From positions 1 through 24,323 of the IMG/VR virus record IMGVR_UViG_3300024262_000232: a stretch of DNA of 24,323 nt. One strand, written 5' to 3'. Under the pieces are notes generated by a model that did not search any database, was not told the origin of the DNA, and worked only from the letters and a program-made list of their open reading frames with translations. Each line of letters begins with the position of its first letter. Position 1 is the first letter of the stretch. The position numbers were made by a program, and so were the translations under genes. This DNA comes from a virus. This document shows positions 7,844 to 16,100 of the stretch, in pieces.

Positions 7844-7879
7844 CAAAAAGAGCCCGACGAATCTCTTCACCGGGCTCTT
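7844..7879 (-). terminator. Rho-independent terminator of the endonuclease-methyltransferase gene
   Basis: On the minus strand, AAGAGCCCG pairs perfectly with CGGGCTCTT across a 14-base loop and runs straight into a T tract (TTTTTGTGG). It ends the transcript coming from 9909 and separates it from the promoter-like motif of the next gene. Confidence 0.75.
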
Positions 7880-7903
7880 CGTTATTCAATGAAAGAAAAT
7901 CAG

Positions 7904-8080
7904 CTAAGTTCCTACCTCATCGCACAATTTATCAACGATCACTTGACCAAAAGCCTTATTACTCACACCCTCACCAGAAGGCAAAGAATTTACAACTCTC
8001 TTACAACGCTCCCGAGCAAAAGATTCAAAGAAACCAAGGATCGACTCATTCGAATGATGCCGCTTCGCAAGATTTACCTT
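7904..8080 (-). pseudogene. Start-less coding remnant behind the methyltransferase
   Basis: The 271 bases between the methyltransferase stop and the next gene contain a 58-codon open stretch with protein-like composition (for example ESILGFFESFARERCKRVVN). It has no ATG, and the first TTG or GTG comes only after codon 30. It lies in the -1 frame relative to the methyltransferase and starts exactly where that gene ends: one added base in the GAAAGG at 8077-8082 would fuse it to the methyltransferase as a C-terminal extension. It may be a frameshifted tail, a sequencing error, or a relic of a gene broken by insertion. I recognise no family. Confidence 0.45.
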
Positions 8081-9909
8081 TCAAACAAAACAAAAAATTC
8101 TTTAGAACTTTTAGAACGGCTCGGAATAATCAATTGGTGCGGTACTCCGCCTAATTTCATTAGATATTCGGCCATCCGTTCATCCGTGTGAAACAACACT
8201 TTCTCAGATTGATTCAATGATTTCTCTGTCAATGGTTTCAAAAAACCATCACACCAATCATCGAACTTTCCATATTCAGTGCCGTCTAAATAGTCTTCCT
8301 TATTATAAAACGGCGGACTAGTCAAAACAAAATCACTCTTTTGCCAAGCTGCTTCTTGCCATGGCAATTTTTGTAGATCGGCAAAATTGTCTAATTTGTC
8401 ATTTAAATATTCAAGGCCAGAAAAAGAAATACCTGGATCACAGGCTGAATATGGAATATTCAAATAATAAGCAGCTAACAATCTATTCCCCCACCCTGCA
8501 CATGGGTCAAACCATGAACCTGACAATTTAAAGTGTCTAACTGCTCTGATAATGGTACCAGCACTCAACAAGCTCGCCCTACAAAAACCAACAAATTTCA
8601 TCTCTCTAACAAGACGTTCAGGATTCAAAGATCCTCTTTCTAAGAAAGCCTGCACGCCTCTCCTAACCCTGCCCGGTTTGGTTCTAAAATCCGCTATTGG
8701 CGTCGAATTCCCAAGTTTAATCCAATTGATCCAAGGTTGGCAATGTTCAAACAATGCATTATCAGGATTGTTAGAAGCGATTTTCAACTCGTCATCTATA
8801 ATAGCATCTAGAGAATCAATTGTCTTTTCTAACAATGGTGTGAACGAATCTCTCTTAGTCTTCCACCCAGTTCTCAAGAGACATTCTGTAAATTGATCAA
8901 CTATAGAAAGACGATCGACACCACGAGGGATATAAAAATCATGAATCGTTTTCATAAAAAATGGATACATATCATTCAAAATGTCAAATCGGACCTTTTT
9001 CCTATCAAGGAACAATTCTTCAACATCTTGATAGATATACTCTCCTAAAGATCTGACATTGGACTTATTGCTGAACAACAATGTAAAAATAGTAGTTCGT
9101 TCTTTAACTTTCCATGTAGCAATTGGAAGTCTAGACCCAATTGCTCGCAGGTGGTTTTCGAATTTACAAACAATCGATGCCGTCCAATGCATTTTATGGC
9201 CTTTAAGACCACTCTTTAATCTAATACGTTGATAAGATATACTACCATCACCGTCAAAATATCCACGAACGAAATGATGGAATAAGTAATCCGGGATACT
9301 GTCAAGTATTACTTGACTTGTTCCATCTTTCCAATCGTCAAATCCTTTATCTCTAAGATCCTTTCCCATCTTTTTTGATTGAAAATTAAACATTGCTTTG
9401 GGGTGACGTCGTGGACTTGACCACAAGTTAGGATCATCACATCCTACAAATGATGCAAATCGTTTGAGTAAAATATCATCATACTTTGCTAATGATATTT
9501 GTATCCCAGACTTTGACGATAAATGTCCATCAGCTAATAAGAACCCAACCCAATAAGCTTTTTCTGGAGTGTCGATACACTCAAACACATTTTCATTAAG
9601 AACATAGGTACGTATACCTGGATGAATAATAGTGACTTCGTGGCTCTTAAGAATTCTTCTGATGGTACGATAGTCAACTTTCAATTCAATCGATATTGAA
9701 CGAGCCGACTCGCCGTTTTTATATCTTTCGACCACCGCCGTTTCATCAAGCTCTTTTTTCTGCTTAGTGATCAAATGACCAAGGCCAAGCTTTTTGATTC
9801 TGTTGGTGACGGTTGTTGTACTAACACCATATTCACGACCTATTTGGCCAGATGTTTTTGATACAAGTTCTAATATTAATTGATCGATTGTTAAATTGAA
9901 TTTTGCCAT
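8074..9909 (-). CDS. LAGLIDADG homing endonuclease fused to DNA methyltransferase
   Basis: This is a 611-residue fusion. Residues 1-95 hold two helix-turn-helix units (SGQIGREYGVSTTTVTNRIK; ESARSISIELKVDYRTIRRI), typical DNA-recognition modules. Residues 119-130 (YWVGFLLADGHL) and 213-223 (FVRGYFDGDGS) are the two LAGLIDADG helices with their catalytic acidic residues. From about 319 a different protein follows: FDPCAGWGNRL at 467-477 is an AdoMet-binding motif I, and LTSPPFYN at 529-536 is a motif IV, as in N4-cytosine or N6-adenine methylases. Met319 (MKTIHDFYIPRG) may be the original methyltransferase start. The endonuclease would cut a recipient genome. The methylase could protect DNA. 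The gene stands alone between terminators. Confidence 0.85.
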   Translation of the reverse strand: MAKFNLTIDQLILELVSKTSGQIGREYGVSTTTVTNRIKKLGLGHLITKQKKELDETAVVERYKNGESARSISIELKVDYRTIRRILKSHEVTIIHPGIRTYVLNENVFECIDTPEKAYWVGFLLADGHLSSKSGIQISLAKYDDILLKRFASFVGCDDPNLWSSPRRHPKAMFNFQSKKMGKDLRDKGFDDWKDGTSQVILDSIPDYLFHHFVRGYFDGDGSISYQRIRLKSGLKGHKMHWTASIVCKFENHLRAIGSRLPIATWKVKERTTIFTLLFSNKSNVRSLGEYIYQDVEELFLDRKKVRFDILNDMYPFFMKTIHDFYIPRGVDRLSIVDQFTECLLRTGWKTKRDSFTPLLEKTIDSLDAIIDDELKIASNNPDNALFEHCQPWINWIKLGNSTPIADFRTKPGRVRRGVQAFLERGSLNPERLVREMKFVGFCRASLLSAGTIIRAVRHFKLSGSWFDPCAGWGNRLLAAYYLNIPYSACDPGISFSGLEYLNDKLDNFADLQKLPWQEAAWQKSDFVLTSPPFYNKEDYLDGTEYGKFDDWCDGFLKPLTEKSLNQSEKVLFHTDERMAEYLMKLGGVPHQLIIPSRSKSSKEFFVLFER

Positions 9910-9933
9910 GTTTTTCCATCATGCGATTATTGT

Positions 9934-9993
9934 TTCTAAATATAACACATATCAAATTATGTTTGAGCGATTTGATATGTGTTATATTTAGAA
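9934..9993. repeat. Perfect 24-bp inverted repeat with 12-base spacer
   Basis: Bases 9934-9957 and 9970-9993 are exact reverse complements. Each arm contains TAAATATAAC in one orientation, resembling the core of the putative late promoter, so the site carries the motif on both strands. It lies 25-84 bases upstream of the endonuclease-methyltransferase ATG. It could be an operator or promoter, a cruciform or RNA hairpin, or a scar of the endonuclease insertion. The arms are too AT-rich for a typical terminator. Confidence 0.8.
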
Positions 9994-10027
9994 CAAGAAA
10001 CATAACATTAGATGAATATGGCATATA

Positions 10028-10059
10028 TAAAAAGAAAGCCCGGCGTTAACCGGGCTTTC
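10028..10059 (-). terminator. Strong rho-independent terminator after the major capsid gene
   Basis: A 10-bp perfect stem (GAAAGCCCGG with CCGGGCTTTC) with a six-base loop is followed on the minus strand by TTTTTATAT. It lies about 35 bases past the major capsid stop and closes the head-gene transcript before the homing-endonuclease gene. Confidence 0.85.
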
Positions 10060-10093
10060 TCGTATCGTTTTCGTTTTAACGGGTTAATCTCGT

Positions 10094-11644
10094 TTAGAGA
10101 TTTGTCACGTTAAGGGGAGCATAGAAGAGACCACCATCTTCCAAAAGCTTCTTGCCATACCTAGTCATCACTCCCTTCGATGGGACGAAGGAATCTGGAT
10201 TCATGACGGTCGGAGTGGAGAGAAGTGGTACATATGGTGCGTAGATGTACCCCGTGTCGAGAGCCGTTGGTCCCTTGAATCCCATGAGGATTTTACAGTT
10301 GGGGAACAATGGGTCTTTGTACAGCTTCATGCGGCTTTGGAGTTGTCCGACGTTGAGGATTCCGAGGTTTACGCCTTCGGTGGCGAATGCGTCGGATGCT
10401 CGGAAGTCGTTCAGTTGCTCGAACTTGCTGCTCAAGTCAGCTGAGGTGACCATCCAGTTGGCTGGTCCACGTAGTGTGGTTCGGTGGATGATGTTACTCA
10501 TCTCAAGAACCTTGTACATGAGGGCCAAGTTTCGGTCGCTGAAGTTGACGGAGGCACCGGCTGCGGTTGCGAAGTTGTGGGTCGATCGGATTGCTGCAGC
10601 GACCAGGAGGTCGTTGAGGATTTCGCGGTCGACTTCGGCAACTACTTCGTCAGCCATGAGGTTGAGGAGGGTGTCTTCGGCGTCCATGTCGTAGACTGCC
10701 TTCATGTCTTGAGCTGCTTCAAGGGACCAGCTGGTCTTCAATCGGCGAGTTGTGGCAGCAACTGAGTCGCTGTCGATGCTCAAGGTTACTTCTGGCTGAA
10801 GTGGGTTGGCTTCGAGGTCGTACTCGTAGTTAACGCGGGCTACTGCGTCGACTGGAAATGATCCAGAGGATAGAGTAACGGTGACTTGGCCACTGGTGTG
10901 GTCGAAGACGGTTGCGTTTGGAGTGATGAGGTCGACTGCGATTGCGGTGGTGAAGTCGGTGCAGTCACCGATTGCAACACCGTCTGGGTCGCCGTTGCTG
11001 TCGAAGGTGATTCGCAAGCATGGTACGGCGTCGTCGCATTGTGGGTTGGCGTCTGCAGCGTTGCTGAAGACTTCGACCATTACTGAGCCTGCGAGAACTG
11101 GACGGTGTGCCAGGGTTCCGCTTACTACTGTGCTGCCACCGCCGATGGTGAGGTCTTCACCTCGAACTTCCTGGCTGGAGTAGTATGGGTCGATCGCCCA
11201 GCCGTTGTAGCGGCTGAAGGATTGTGATGTGTTCTGACGCATGATTTGGGTGCCAGCTTGTGTTTGGCCCTTGGTCAGTGCGTAGCGGTATCGGATGTAG
11301 AAGATCAACGAGGCTGGTTGGCTCATTGGCTGTACGCCGACCAAGTTGTCGCTGATGAGCTTGGCGTAGCTCTTGCGGATCATTGGGAGGGCGAAGCGGG
11401 TGAAGTCGGCCAGGTTGTTGGTTGTGGTTACATCTTCAGTGATGAGTCCGAAACCGTTGCCGTTGCCTCGGCCTTCCATGATCTTGTACTGGTTGTCCAG
11501 TACGCGAGCGAAGGTTGGGAGGCGGTGCTTTGGAATCTCGGGGCACTTTTTGATGACCGAAGCCCACTTTTTAACGAGGCTGTGGCTTTCTTCGGTGATG
11601 ACGCGGTAGTCTTTGTGTTCTGCTGGGTTTGGTGTGGCTAACAT
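10094..11644 (-). CDS. 23: Major capsid protein (T4 gp23-like)
   Basis: This 516-residue protein forms the hexameric head lattice. The strongest evidence is residues 84-110, where LPMIRKSYAKLISDN leads to LVGVQPMSQP, the conserved gp23 motif. Length (T4 gp23 has 521) and position after protease and scaffold agree. GLITE at 66-70 followed by DVTTTNN fits the prohead-protease consensus (I/L-x-E), so mature protein should start at Asp71, close to the cut at residue 65 in T4. The start is ATG at 11644 with AGAGGT eight bases upstream, a strong ribosome site. The coding sequence is GC-richer than the genes to its left, which fits high expression. Confidence 0.93.
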   Translation of the reverse strand: MLATPNPAEHKDYRVITEESHSLVKKWASVIKKCPEIPKHRLPTFARVLDNQYKIMEGRGNGNGFGLITEDVTTTNNLADFTRFALPMIRKSYAKLISDNLVGVQPMSQPASLIFYIRYRYALTKGQTQAGTQIMRQNTSQSFSRYNGWAIDPYYSSQEVRGEDLTIGGGSTVVSGTLAHRPVLAGSVMVEVFSNAADANPQCDDAVPCLRITFDSNGDPDGVAIGDCTDFTTAIAVDLITPNATVFDHTSGQVTVTLSSGSFPVDAVARVNYEYDLEANPLQPEVTLSIDSDSVAATTRRLKTSWSLEAAQDMKAVYDMDAEDTLLNLMADEVVAEVDREILNDLLVAAAIRSTHNFATAAGASVNFSDRNLALMYKVLEMSNIIHRTTLRGPANWMVTSADLSSKFEQLNDFRASDAFATEGVNLGILNVGQLQSRMKLYKDPLFPNCKILMGFKGPTALDTGYIYAPYVPLLSTPTVMNPDSFVPSKGVMTRYGKKLLEDGGLFYAPLNVTNL

Positions 11645-11693
11645 TATTGTTACCTCTAAGAGTCAGTTTGTTTAGGTTTTGGTTTCGTGTGTT

Positions 11694-11712
11694 GAGATAA
11701 CTGGGTTATCTC
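11694..11712. other. Hairpin at the end of the scaffold gene
   Basis: GAGATAAC and GTTATCTC form an 8-bp stem with a three-base loop overlapping the scaffold stop codon. No T tract follows on the minus strand, so it is unlikely to be a full terminator. It may be an RNA processing or stability element ahead of the major capsid gene. Confidence 0.45.
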
Positions 11713-12515
11713 ATTCGAGCGGCAATTGCGTCGATTGGGTTCGTTGTTGTGTTGTTAGTTTTGGGTGCTAGTGCACTTTCGGTAACGACTTGTTCTGTAA
11801 CTGCTCGTTTGCGGGCAGGTACTACGATTCCTGGTTCGGTCGCGGTTGCCTTGGTGTCCTTTCCTTCTTGAATCAGTTTTCCACCTTGGAGATTTTTGTT
11901 CTCCTTGATGAGTTTTTGATTCTTCTCCATGACGCTCTCTGCGATGCGTGCTGAACGCTCAGCTTGGGCTTTGGTGGCTTGTAGCTGTTTGCCCAGACGA
12001 CCTAGTTGATTTTTAGCATCTGCGAGCTGTGCTGTGAGTTGGCTGTTTGGCTTGCCGTTCAAGTTGATTCCCTCTAGGAGGGCGTAGACTTTGGTTAGTT
12101 TGGCTTTTGCCTCAGTTTCACCTGCAGCGGATTTTCGCATCAATTGCTGTTCAATCGTCTGACTCTTGCTTTCGCAGAACAATTGGACTCGGCGTGCCAA
12201 GTCTGTCTTGTACGATTCGACTTCTTCGAGAACTACGGTTTTAGCTGCCTTGACTTTCGCGGCCAGCTCTTGCTGAGATTCGGCTACCACGGTAGCTTTA
12301 TACTCTTCCATCGACTCAACGATTTGGGTGGCGAGTTCTTTCGAAACGCCTGATTTGGCGAGCAAGGATTTGATTTTGTCAAGGGCCATCTGGATAACTC
12401 CCGGATTGTCTTCTGATAATAGTGTTTGCTTAAGATTACTTATGTAATTTTCAATCAAGGTCGAAGAATCGATTGATTTCTTTGACGAGGATTCGTTCGT
12501 ATGCTTGACGTCCAA
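11706..12515 (-). CDS. 22: Prohead scaffold/core protein (T4 gp22-like)
   Basis: The product is the internal scaffold around which the prohead assembles. It is then degraded by the prohead protease. The sequence is almost entirely helical and charged, with coiled-coil character from about residue 60 to 210 (for example LAAKVKAAKTVVLEEVESYK, QLGRLGKQLQATKAQAERSA). It ends DAIAARMR, similar to the VYAKVASRF end of T4 gp22. Length (269 as called) matches T4 gp22, and it lies exactly between protease and capsid genes. There is no early ATG: the listed start is TTG at 12515, overlapping the protease by 65 bases. A second TTG at 12458, next to the protease stop, is equally possible. Confidence 0.82.
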   Translation of the reverse strand: MDVKHTNESSSKKSIDSSTLIENYISNLKQTLLSEDNPGVIQMALDKIKSLLAKSGVSKELATQIVESMEEYKATVVAESQQELAAKVKAAKTVVLEEVESYKTDLARRVQLFCESKSQTIEQQLMRKSAAGETEAKAKLTKVYALLEGINLNGKPNSQLTAQLADAKNQLGRLGKQLQATKAQAERSARIAESVMEKNQKLIKENKNLQGGKLIQEGKDTKATATEPGIVVPARKRAVTEQVVTESALAPKTNNTTTNPIDAIAARMR

Positions 12516-13161
12516 TTTGTTTGACCAATTTGGGCGATTGCCGTGTGATTGGTTTCAATTTGTATTCCAAGCTTTCTGCAATTTGTAGAATTGCGTCTGA
12601 TACACTTGGTTTTGCTACCACGTCCCAGGTGATGAAGCGGAATCCTTCGTTCACTAGGATGATGGGAGTGCCTTCAACTGTGGTTTCGGAGAGTTGTCCT
12701 GCTCCACGTGAGCTGATTCCGACTTTTACATCGTGCTCAAGTAGGCCGCGTAGTGCGGCTCCGTGTGGAGTACGGTGTAGGATTTCGGCGGTGCCGTAGA
12801 CTTCTTTGCCGTCTACCCAGATGTTGGTCATTAGGTGGCTGACGCGATCAAGGTTGACTTTTAGGGAGTCTGGGTGATCGAATTCGCCCATTACGGTTCG
12901 GCTGAAGATGTCTTCTTTGATTTGTTCTACGGCTGGAGTGAGGATGGTGTCCATGTCGTAGTAGCGGGTGTTTTCGTTTACTGCGTTGCCACGTTGCAGT
13001 AGGGATTCGATACGTAGAGCTTTTTCTTCTCTACCATCGATTCCTTCGACGATTACGTTTTCTTTTTTGATTACCCGCATTGATGTGGTATCGCGGATAA
13101 TGGTACACCCAGACGGGATTTTTCCGGTCTGGGCGATTGTGTTACGATTGAACGCGACCAT
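12451..13161 (-). CDS. 21: Prohead protease (T4 gp21-like)
   Basis: This serine protease cuts scaffold and capsid proteins after I/L-x-E during head maturation. Characteristic stretches are VMGEFDHPDSLKVNLDRVSHL (His96) and VKVGISSRG with Ser150/Ser151, followed by the conserved FITWDVVAKPSVSDA. The length of 236 residues is close to T4 gp21 (212). The ATG at 13161 overlaps the stop of the acidic protein by one base (TAATG), with GGAGAG upstream, so translation is coupled. It extends 65 bases into the scaffold frame. The end of the protein (IAESLEYKLKPITR) has its own possible self-cleavage-like sequence. Confidence 0.9.
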   Translation of the reverse strand: MVAFNRNTIAQTGKIPSGCTIIRDTTSMRVIKKENVIVEGIDGREEKALRIESLLQRGNAVNENTRYYDMDTILTPAVEQIKEDIFSRTVMGEFDHPDSLKVNLDRVSHLMTNIWVDGKEVYGTAEILHRTPHGAALRGLLEHDVKVGISSRGAGQLSETTVEGTPIILVNEGFRFITWDVVAKPSVSDAILQIAESLEYKLKPITRQSPKLVKQIGRQAYERILVKEINRFFDLD

Positions 13162-16100
13162 TAGTATTGTCTCTCCGCAGCCCAGGAGCCAAGATCGTCG
13201 TCCATTTCAGCAGCTAGTGCTCGGACAACATCTTGACCTAGTGGGATTTCTTTTTTGGTTCCGTCTGGTAAATCCAATTTAACTTTGGCACCAGTAATTC
13301 GGGCAGATCGATCATCGAATGGTGCTTCGGCTTGATCGATTGGTCCGCTCATGTCACCACGGAAAGATTCGCCTTCGTAGTCGATGTCGAGTCCGATTGC
13401 GAATATCAATTGATCAGAGTCGATTTGGCCTTTGGCGACTTGGTTGGTTATACCCAATTTAGCTGCGAGTTGTTGGATAACAGCAGGAGCTGGTTGATCG
13501 ACCATTGATTGAACTGGACCATCTCCTACATACCATGCATTTTGATACCAATAAAGTCCGAGTTCGGCGTCATAAGATTCTTGTGTGTAATCGTATGGGC
13601 CTTCTTCGATTGGTTCGTCTTTTTTGCCTTTTTTATCGGCGATTTTCTTGTCGATGAAGTCCGGGCGTCCGTTTCCGTCTTTATCCTTTGATTCTTTTAG
13701 GAAGGCTGGTTTGTCGTCGGAATCGTCCGATTCTTCGGAATCTTCTTCTTCTCCAGCATCATCTTCCTCATCTTCTCCCGATTCTTCTTCGTCATCGGAG
13801 TCGTCATCGTCTCCATCTTCTGAATCGTCGTCTCCGTCGTCGGAGTCATCGGAGTCTTTTTTGAATTGCGGTGGGACAGGAGACCCCGAATCAGAGCCGC
13901 TTCCGTCATCGCCACCGTCTGAGTCTTCATCGTCCTCGGAGCCTTCGTCGTCTCCATCATCATCTGATCTATCATCATCTGATCCTTCGAAGTTGTCGTC
14001 TGCATCTTCATCATCTCCTGAAGTTTCTTCACCAGTTGGTACAAGTGTTCCATCAGGTCGAGCTGCAACGTTGACTTCTTCGCCAGTTTCAGTGTGGACC
14101 ATTTTCAATTCGTACATGTCATCCATTCCGTAATCATCTTCATCCCCAGGGGCTGAATAAACGGAAAGCATGTCATCATCGTCATCGGTTTGATCAATAG
14201 CATCATCCAAATCATCATCTTCAAGCTCGGTTAGAGGTTGAATTGATTCGACGATTTGACCAACCCACTTATGAAATGGTTTAGCACTAGTATCGGCAAG
14301 GTTCAAACTACCCAGTGCACTCTCACAAAGTGGAGTGGGAACTGGGACAGTCACAGAGCCATCAATGGAACGTAATTCCATCTTATCTAGTGCTGAATGA
14401 CCCAGAATAAACTTGGTGTTTTCGCAAATACCATGGCTTACACCATTTCCAACATTCGACCATTCAACAACAGGATCTTTATTATCACTGTTGTTGATGC
14501 CTAATGGGTTTGTGTTTGGGCCGCGAAGTTGTTCTTCTTCGACTTTTTCTTCGTCATCTGATTCTTCATCGGCCTCTTCGCCAAGATTGACGATACGGGC
14601 GTGGACGGGATTGCGACCAGATTGCAGTTGATAATTTGGATCGTCTGCGTCTTCTGCAACGGCTTCCATATCAGCTGATTCATAGGCAGCAACAGCTTCT
14701 TGCACTACTTGCCATTGTGAAGCTTTCGGATAAGAAATCTTCAGGACCTTCAGTGCTGAACCAGCCGCTTCTTGAATATTGTCTTGGCCAGCTAACACTA
14801 AAGAGTGCATTGTGGACAAAACGTCATCAATCAAGCCGCCTTGCTGTAGGAGTTTTTGGCCATAAGTGTTGACCGATTCGCTGATTTTGAAACCGCGTTT
14901 TGGGAAAGATGTCGGAGGCATATCGTCCTCAGAACCCGATTTCATCTCATAATGAACGGGGCTTTGGACACTTTCACCGAAAGGGCTTGGTTGAGCGTTT
15001 TCGTCCTCGTCTTCTTCGTCGGTGCCATCAAGGTCGAAATCGAAGGTGTCTTCGTCGTCGACTCCGCCAACTGCCAAAGGATCAGTTTGTTGTCCTTCTT
15101 CGCCGCCAAGATCGCCCATTCCATCAGCTTCGTCAGTGTCTGCTAAATCGACATCAAGAGCGTCTGGGTCGACGTCGAGGTCATTGCCCATTGCTCCATC
15201 GAGGTCTGCTTCGGCACCATCGTCTGGTGTTCCGCTATCGCCACCGATTTGGATAAGTGGACTATTGATGGTAATTGTAGTTCCACCCTTGCCATCATCT
15301 TGGACCATGCTGTCGCCAGTAGCATCAGCAGCTTCGTCATCCATATTGGATAGATCGAATTCTTCGTCACCACCGCCACCGATTGCATCGAAGTCATCGA
15401 GTGTTTCAGTGTCTTGGAGTTCATCTCCAACAGCTGCTACCACGTCTTCAGCTTCGAATAGAGTCGCTTCATCAACTTGGTCATTCTTAAGGCGACCAAT
15501 CAATGATTGCATTTTCTCATTGAGGTTGGGATCTTTGGCGATTCCTGGGATGTCATTGGACATCTTCTCAAGAGTAGTGCGAAGCATCAAGATTTTGGTA
15601 TCGCGACCGCCAGAATCCTCGAACAAGATGTAGAGGAATTTGGATAATGCTGAATCAAAATTCGAGGCATTTTCAAGACGATGGACATTTTCAAGCAGAA
15701 CAGTTGATCCAGCTTTCTTAGCTGTTTTACGCCATTCTCTAACGATCGTTCCACGATTCAACTTGAGGTTAAGTTGATGGGCCATGACACCAAGATCGCT
15801 AGCCAGTTTATCATTGAAAATTGCTTCTGTGGCTAGACAATTAGCGACAACACCAATCATTTGGCCTTCACTCAAAAGAGTGAATTCTTCGTCTTTTTGC
15901 AAGGCTCGACCGATGGTCTTTGCGGATTCCTCGTTTTTACCTTCAGCCAAAAGGCTTGCGGATTCGAGCACTGCACGACGGAATTGTTGATTGGCGTGGC
16001 CATCGATTGCTACTTGTCGCAGGCTACGTGCCCGTACAGCGTATGGCAATAATGGGTCAATCCGGAGTTTATTACCCGAACCGTTGTAGGCAACGATTTT

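Noticed and set aside
7808-8191. Plus-strand 127-codon frame across the gap after the methyltransferase
   Set aside because: It spans a terminator hairpin, a promoter-like motif and the methyltransferase end. The minus-strand remnant explains the coding look better.
10245-11641. Several plus-strand open frames of 66-149 codons opposite the capsid gene
   Set aside because: They mirror a well-supported gp23 gene on the other strand, and their products are low in order and unlike known proteins. They are open because of the base composition.
13624-14133. Plus-strand frame encoding a Ser-rich protein
   Set aside because: It is the reverse reading of the Asp/Glu codons of the acidic head protein, which explains the long run of Ser codons.
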